This document shows positions 5,409-7,013 of a stretch of 7,013 bases of DNA, one piece after another. The first letter of the stretch is position 1; the number at the start of each line of letters is the position of its first letter. A program made the position numbers and the translations under genes. Source of the stretch: FEN-727 sp036508635. Lineage in GTDB: Bacteria > Actinomycetota > Geothermincolia > Fen-727 > Anoxymicrobiaceae. Below the pieces are notes generated by a model. The model was given only the letters and a program-made list of their open reading frames with translations. It made no database searches and was not told the DNA's origin. The DNA lies in assembly GCA_036508635.1 (NCBI GenBank), contig DATCGY010000016.1, positions 1 to 7,013 of the forward strand, in the 5' to 3' direction.

Positions 5409-6524
5409 ATGAAGATGAGCCCGTTCAAGCTGGAGCGCTTTTTTGCCGCGCACGAGTTCAATGTCGAGTACACCCTTACGAGCTCGGACTGCGAACCGAT
5501 GTCGCTCGCGGAGCTGCTGCAACTTGCCGACGATGAATCCCGCGAAGCGTGGGAGAGCCTGATACTCGGATACACGGAGTATCAGGGTGCGCCCGAGCTT
5601 CGCCGCGAGATCGCGCAGCTCTACTCCGACTGCACGGCTGACGACGTACTCGTCGCCGCGCCCGAGGAGTGCATCTTCATTGCGATGCAGTGCCTGCTCG
5701 AGAAGGGCGATCACGTGATCTGCACGTTCCCGGGGTACCAGTCACTATACGAGCTCGCACGCTCGATGGGGTGCGCGGTCGACCTCTGGGCTCCCGACGA
5801 GGGCGCAGGGTGGCGCTTCGACCCTTCGTTTGTCAGCGAAAACGTTCGGCCGAATACGCGCCTCATCGTGATGAACTTCCCTCACAACCCGACGGGAGCC
5901 GTCCTGGACCGGGCGTCTTACGATACCGTGATGAGCCTGGCCGCCGAGCGGGGTATCGCCGTCTTCTCCGATGAGATATACAGGTTCCTCGAGCTCGACC
6001 CGGGCTCGCGCCTGCCCGCGGCATGCGATACCTACGACAGGGCGGTCAGCCTGTTTGGGATGTCCAAGTCGTTCGGGCTGGCGGGGCTCCGCCTCGGCTG
6101 GCTGGTGACGCGAGACCGTGACCTGTACGAGCGCATGGGGGCGTACAAAGATTACACGACCATCTGTCCACCGGCCCCATCGGAGGTCCTGTCGCTCATC
6201 GCGCTCCGCGCACGCGAGACGATACTCGGCGGAAACCTCGCGCTTGTTGGCAGAAACCTCTCCAAGCTCGACGAGTTCTTCGAGAGGCGTGAGGGCCTGC
6301 TCTCCTGGAATGCTCCAGCCGGGGGCAGCATCGCCCTGGTGCGACTGCATGGCGGAAGGACTTCGCCTGAGTTCTGTTCGGAGGTACTGAAGCGGACCGG
6401 GGTCCTCCTCCTGCCGTCGACCGCCTTCGATTTTGGTGAAAAACATTTCAGGGTCGGGTTCGGCCGCGACGATATGCCCGAAGCCCTCGCGAGGCTGGAT
6501 GAATACCTCGATTCGAGCCTCTGA
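5409..6524 (+). CDS. PLP-dependent class I/II aminotransferase
   Basis: The product is 371 residues from ATG 5409, a fold-type I pyridoxal-phosphate enzyme acting in the cytoplasm. Visible hallmarks, numbered from this start, are GYTEYQG (54-60), NFPHNPTG (156-163, with N160 for the cofactor), SDEIYRF (187-193, D188 and Y191), the Schiff-base lysine K220 in GMSKSFGLAG, and the carboxylate-binding arginine R348 in FRVGFGR. ATG 5409 was preferred because AGGTGG (5395-5400) lies eight bases upstream; a GTG at 5397 in the same frame would add four residues but has no ribosome site. The motifs do not fix the substrate. The opening (FKLERFF...SSDCEPMSLAELL) recalls a group of uncharacterised aminotransferases distantly related to capreomycidine synthase. 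It is divergent from the carbonic anhydrase gene and convergent with the dehydrogenase gene (28 bp between stops), so it appears to be a single-gene unit. Confidence 0.94.
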   Translation: MKMSPFKLERFFAAHEFNVEYTLTSSDCEPMSLAELLQLADDESREAWESLILGYTEYQGAPELRREIAQLYSDCTADDVLVAAPEECIFIAMQCLLEKGDHVICTFPGYQSLYELARSMGCAVDLWAPDEGAGWRFDPSFVSENVRPNTRLIVMNFPHNPTGAVLDRASYDTVMSLAAERGIAVFSDEIYRFLELDPGSRLPAACDTYDRAVSLFGMSKSFGLAGLRLGWLVTRDRDLYERMGAYKDYTTICPPAPSEVLSLIALRARETILGGNLALVGRNLSKLDEFFERREGLLSWNAPAGGSIALVRLHGGRTSPEFCSEVLKRTGVLLLPSTAFDFGEKHFRVGFGRDDMPEALARLDEYLDSSL

Positions 6525-6552
6525 AGGTCGCGGAACGGCACTACCGTCGGGC

Positions 6553-7013
6553 TCAGATTCCCAGTTTCGCTCGATTCGACTCGATGTGCGAGAGCATGCC
6601 CTCGGCGGCTTCCGCGGCGTCGGTCTCGAGGTGAAGGATGCCGCCGGTGACATCCATGCAATCCTGCGTCAGCAACTGCACCAGGTTCGGCGCGCCGGTG
6701 ACAAACGGCACCGGGTTGACGTACGTATAGAGCCCGAACGCCAGCGCGAACACCGCGTCGATAGTCGCTTTCTGCTCCATGTACTCGGGTGCGCACGCCA
6801 CGAGCGGCAGGTCCGGGATGGGCACTCCGCCGAGCGCCCCCGAGACCGCGTTGATGAGATCGGCGAGACGTCCGGTGTCGGTGCACGTCCCGTAGCTGAG
6901 CACGGGAGGCACGCCGAGCGCCTCGCACAGTGACTTGAGCCCCGGCCCGGCCAGCTCCGCCGCTTCGGGTGAGCACAGCCCCGCTACCTGCACGGCACCG
7001 TTGCCACACCCCA
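6553..7013 (-). CDS. cooS: Anaerobic carbon monoxide dehydrogenase catalytic subunit (AcsA/CooS), C-terminal part
   Basis: This is the last 152 residues of a nickel-iron carbon monoxide dehydrogenase, which interconverts CO and CO2. The frame stays open to the window edge, so the 5' part, about three quarters of the usual 620-670 residue protein, lies outside. Numbering from the first whole codon, the fragment begins GCGNGAVQVAG, where C2 matches a C-cluster ligand. It continues with YGTCTDTGR (40-48), where C43 matches the last C-cluster cysteine, and APEYMEQKA (74-82), where K81 matches the active-site lysine. It then runs through FALAFGLYT, VTGAPNLV and TGG to the end. The YGTCTDTGR and EYMEQKA wording resembles AcsA of acetyl-CoA synthase complexes more than stand-alone CooS, which favours a Wood-Ljungdahl role. 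That choice is from memory and needs the neighbouring genes. It is convergent with the aminotransferase gene. Confidence 0.95.
   Translation of the reverse strand, partial: GCGNGAVQVAGLCSPEAAELAGPGLKSLCEALGVPPVLSYGTCTDTGRLADLINAVSGALGGVPIPDLPLVACAPEYMEQKATIDAVFALAFGLYTYVNPVPFVTGAPNLVQLLTQDCMDVTGGILHLETDAAEAAEGMLSHIESNRAKLGI

Noticed and set aside
6525..6552. Terminator between the aminotransferase and dehydrogenase genes
   Set aside because: Only a 4-base stem (ACGG...CCGT) with no T-run is present; not convincing.
5745..6653. Minus-strand open frame of 302 codons
   Set aside because: It is antisense to the clear aminotransferase and its translation is Arg/Pro-rich without domains. It also overlaps the end of the dehydrogenase gene.
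6553..6993. A complete small protein starting at GTG 6993
   Set aside because: The frame continues upstream to the window edge with conserved dehydrogenase residues (GCGNGA), so this GTG is an internal valine codon.
6152..7009. Minus-strand open frame of 285 codons
   Set aside because: It is another frame of the dehydrogenase coding strand extended into the aminotransferase antisense. The composition is shadow-like and the true dehydrogenase frame is unmistakable.

Overview
The window is GC-rich bacterial DNA (by eye about 60% G+C or more) with SD-type ribosome sites (AGGAGG-like), GTG and TTG starts, and compact gene spacing. The 3'-end fragment of an AcsA/CooS-type carbon monoxide dehydrogenase points to an anaerobe with CO or Wood-Ljungdahl chemistry. 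Together with the actinobacterial look of the surface-repeat/CapA protein, this suggests an uncultured anaerobic Actinobacteriota lineage. That placement is inference; no marker gene is present.

Left third (1-2106, all minus strand): a probable operon read right to left. It has a single-pass membrane protein (2106-1417), its zinc-ribbon-bearing paralogue (1319-489), and an ABC transporter ATPase of the ABC-2 exporter type (starting at TTG 452 and running off the left edge). The two membrane proteins share the same extracytoplasmic helical domain and lie in tandem directly upstream of the ATPase. I know no named system with this arrangement, and it is the best candidate here for something undescribed.

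Middle (2285-4630, plus strand): a 781-residue secreted protein with a signal peptide, four copies of a roughly 105-111 residue surface repeat (GGHD...YFAEG...ERPMYF), and a C-terminal CapA/PgsA-type metallophosphatase-like domain. It is divergent from the left operon, with 178 bp between the two start codons.

Right third: a gamma-class carbonic anhydrase family protein (5208-4663, minus), a class I/II PLP aminotransferase (5409-6524, plus), and the C-terminal 152 residues of the carbon monoxide dehydrogenase catalytic subunit (minus, cut by the right edge). The carbonic anhydrase gene is bracketed by a short hairpin repeat: one inverted copy past its 3' end and two tandem copies upstream of its 5' end. 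No tRNA, rRNA, CRISPR array, transposase or phage gene was seen, and no gene-free stretch exceeds about 200 bases.
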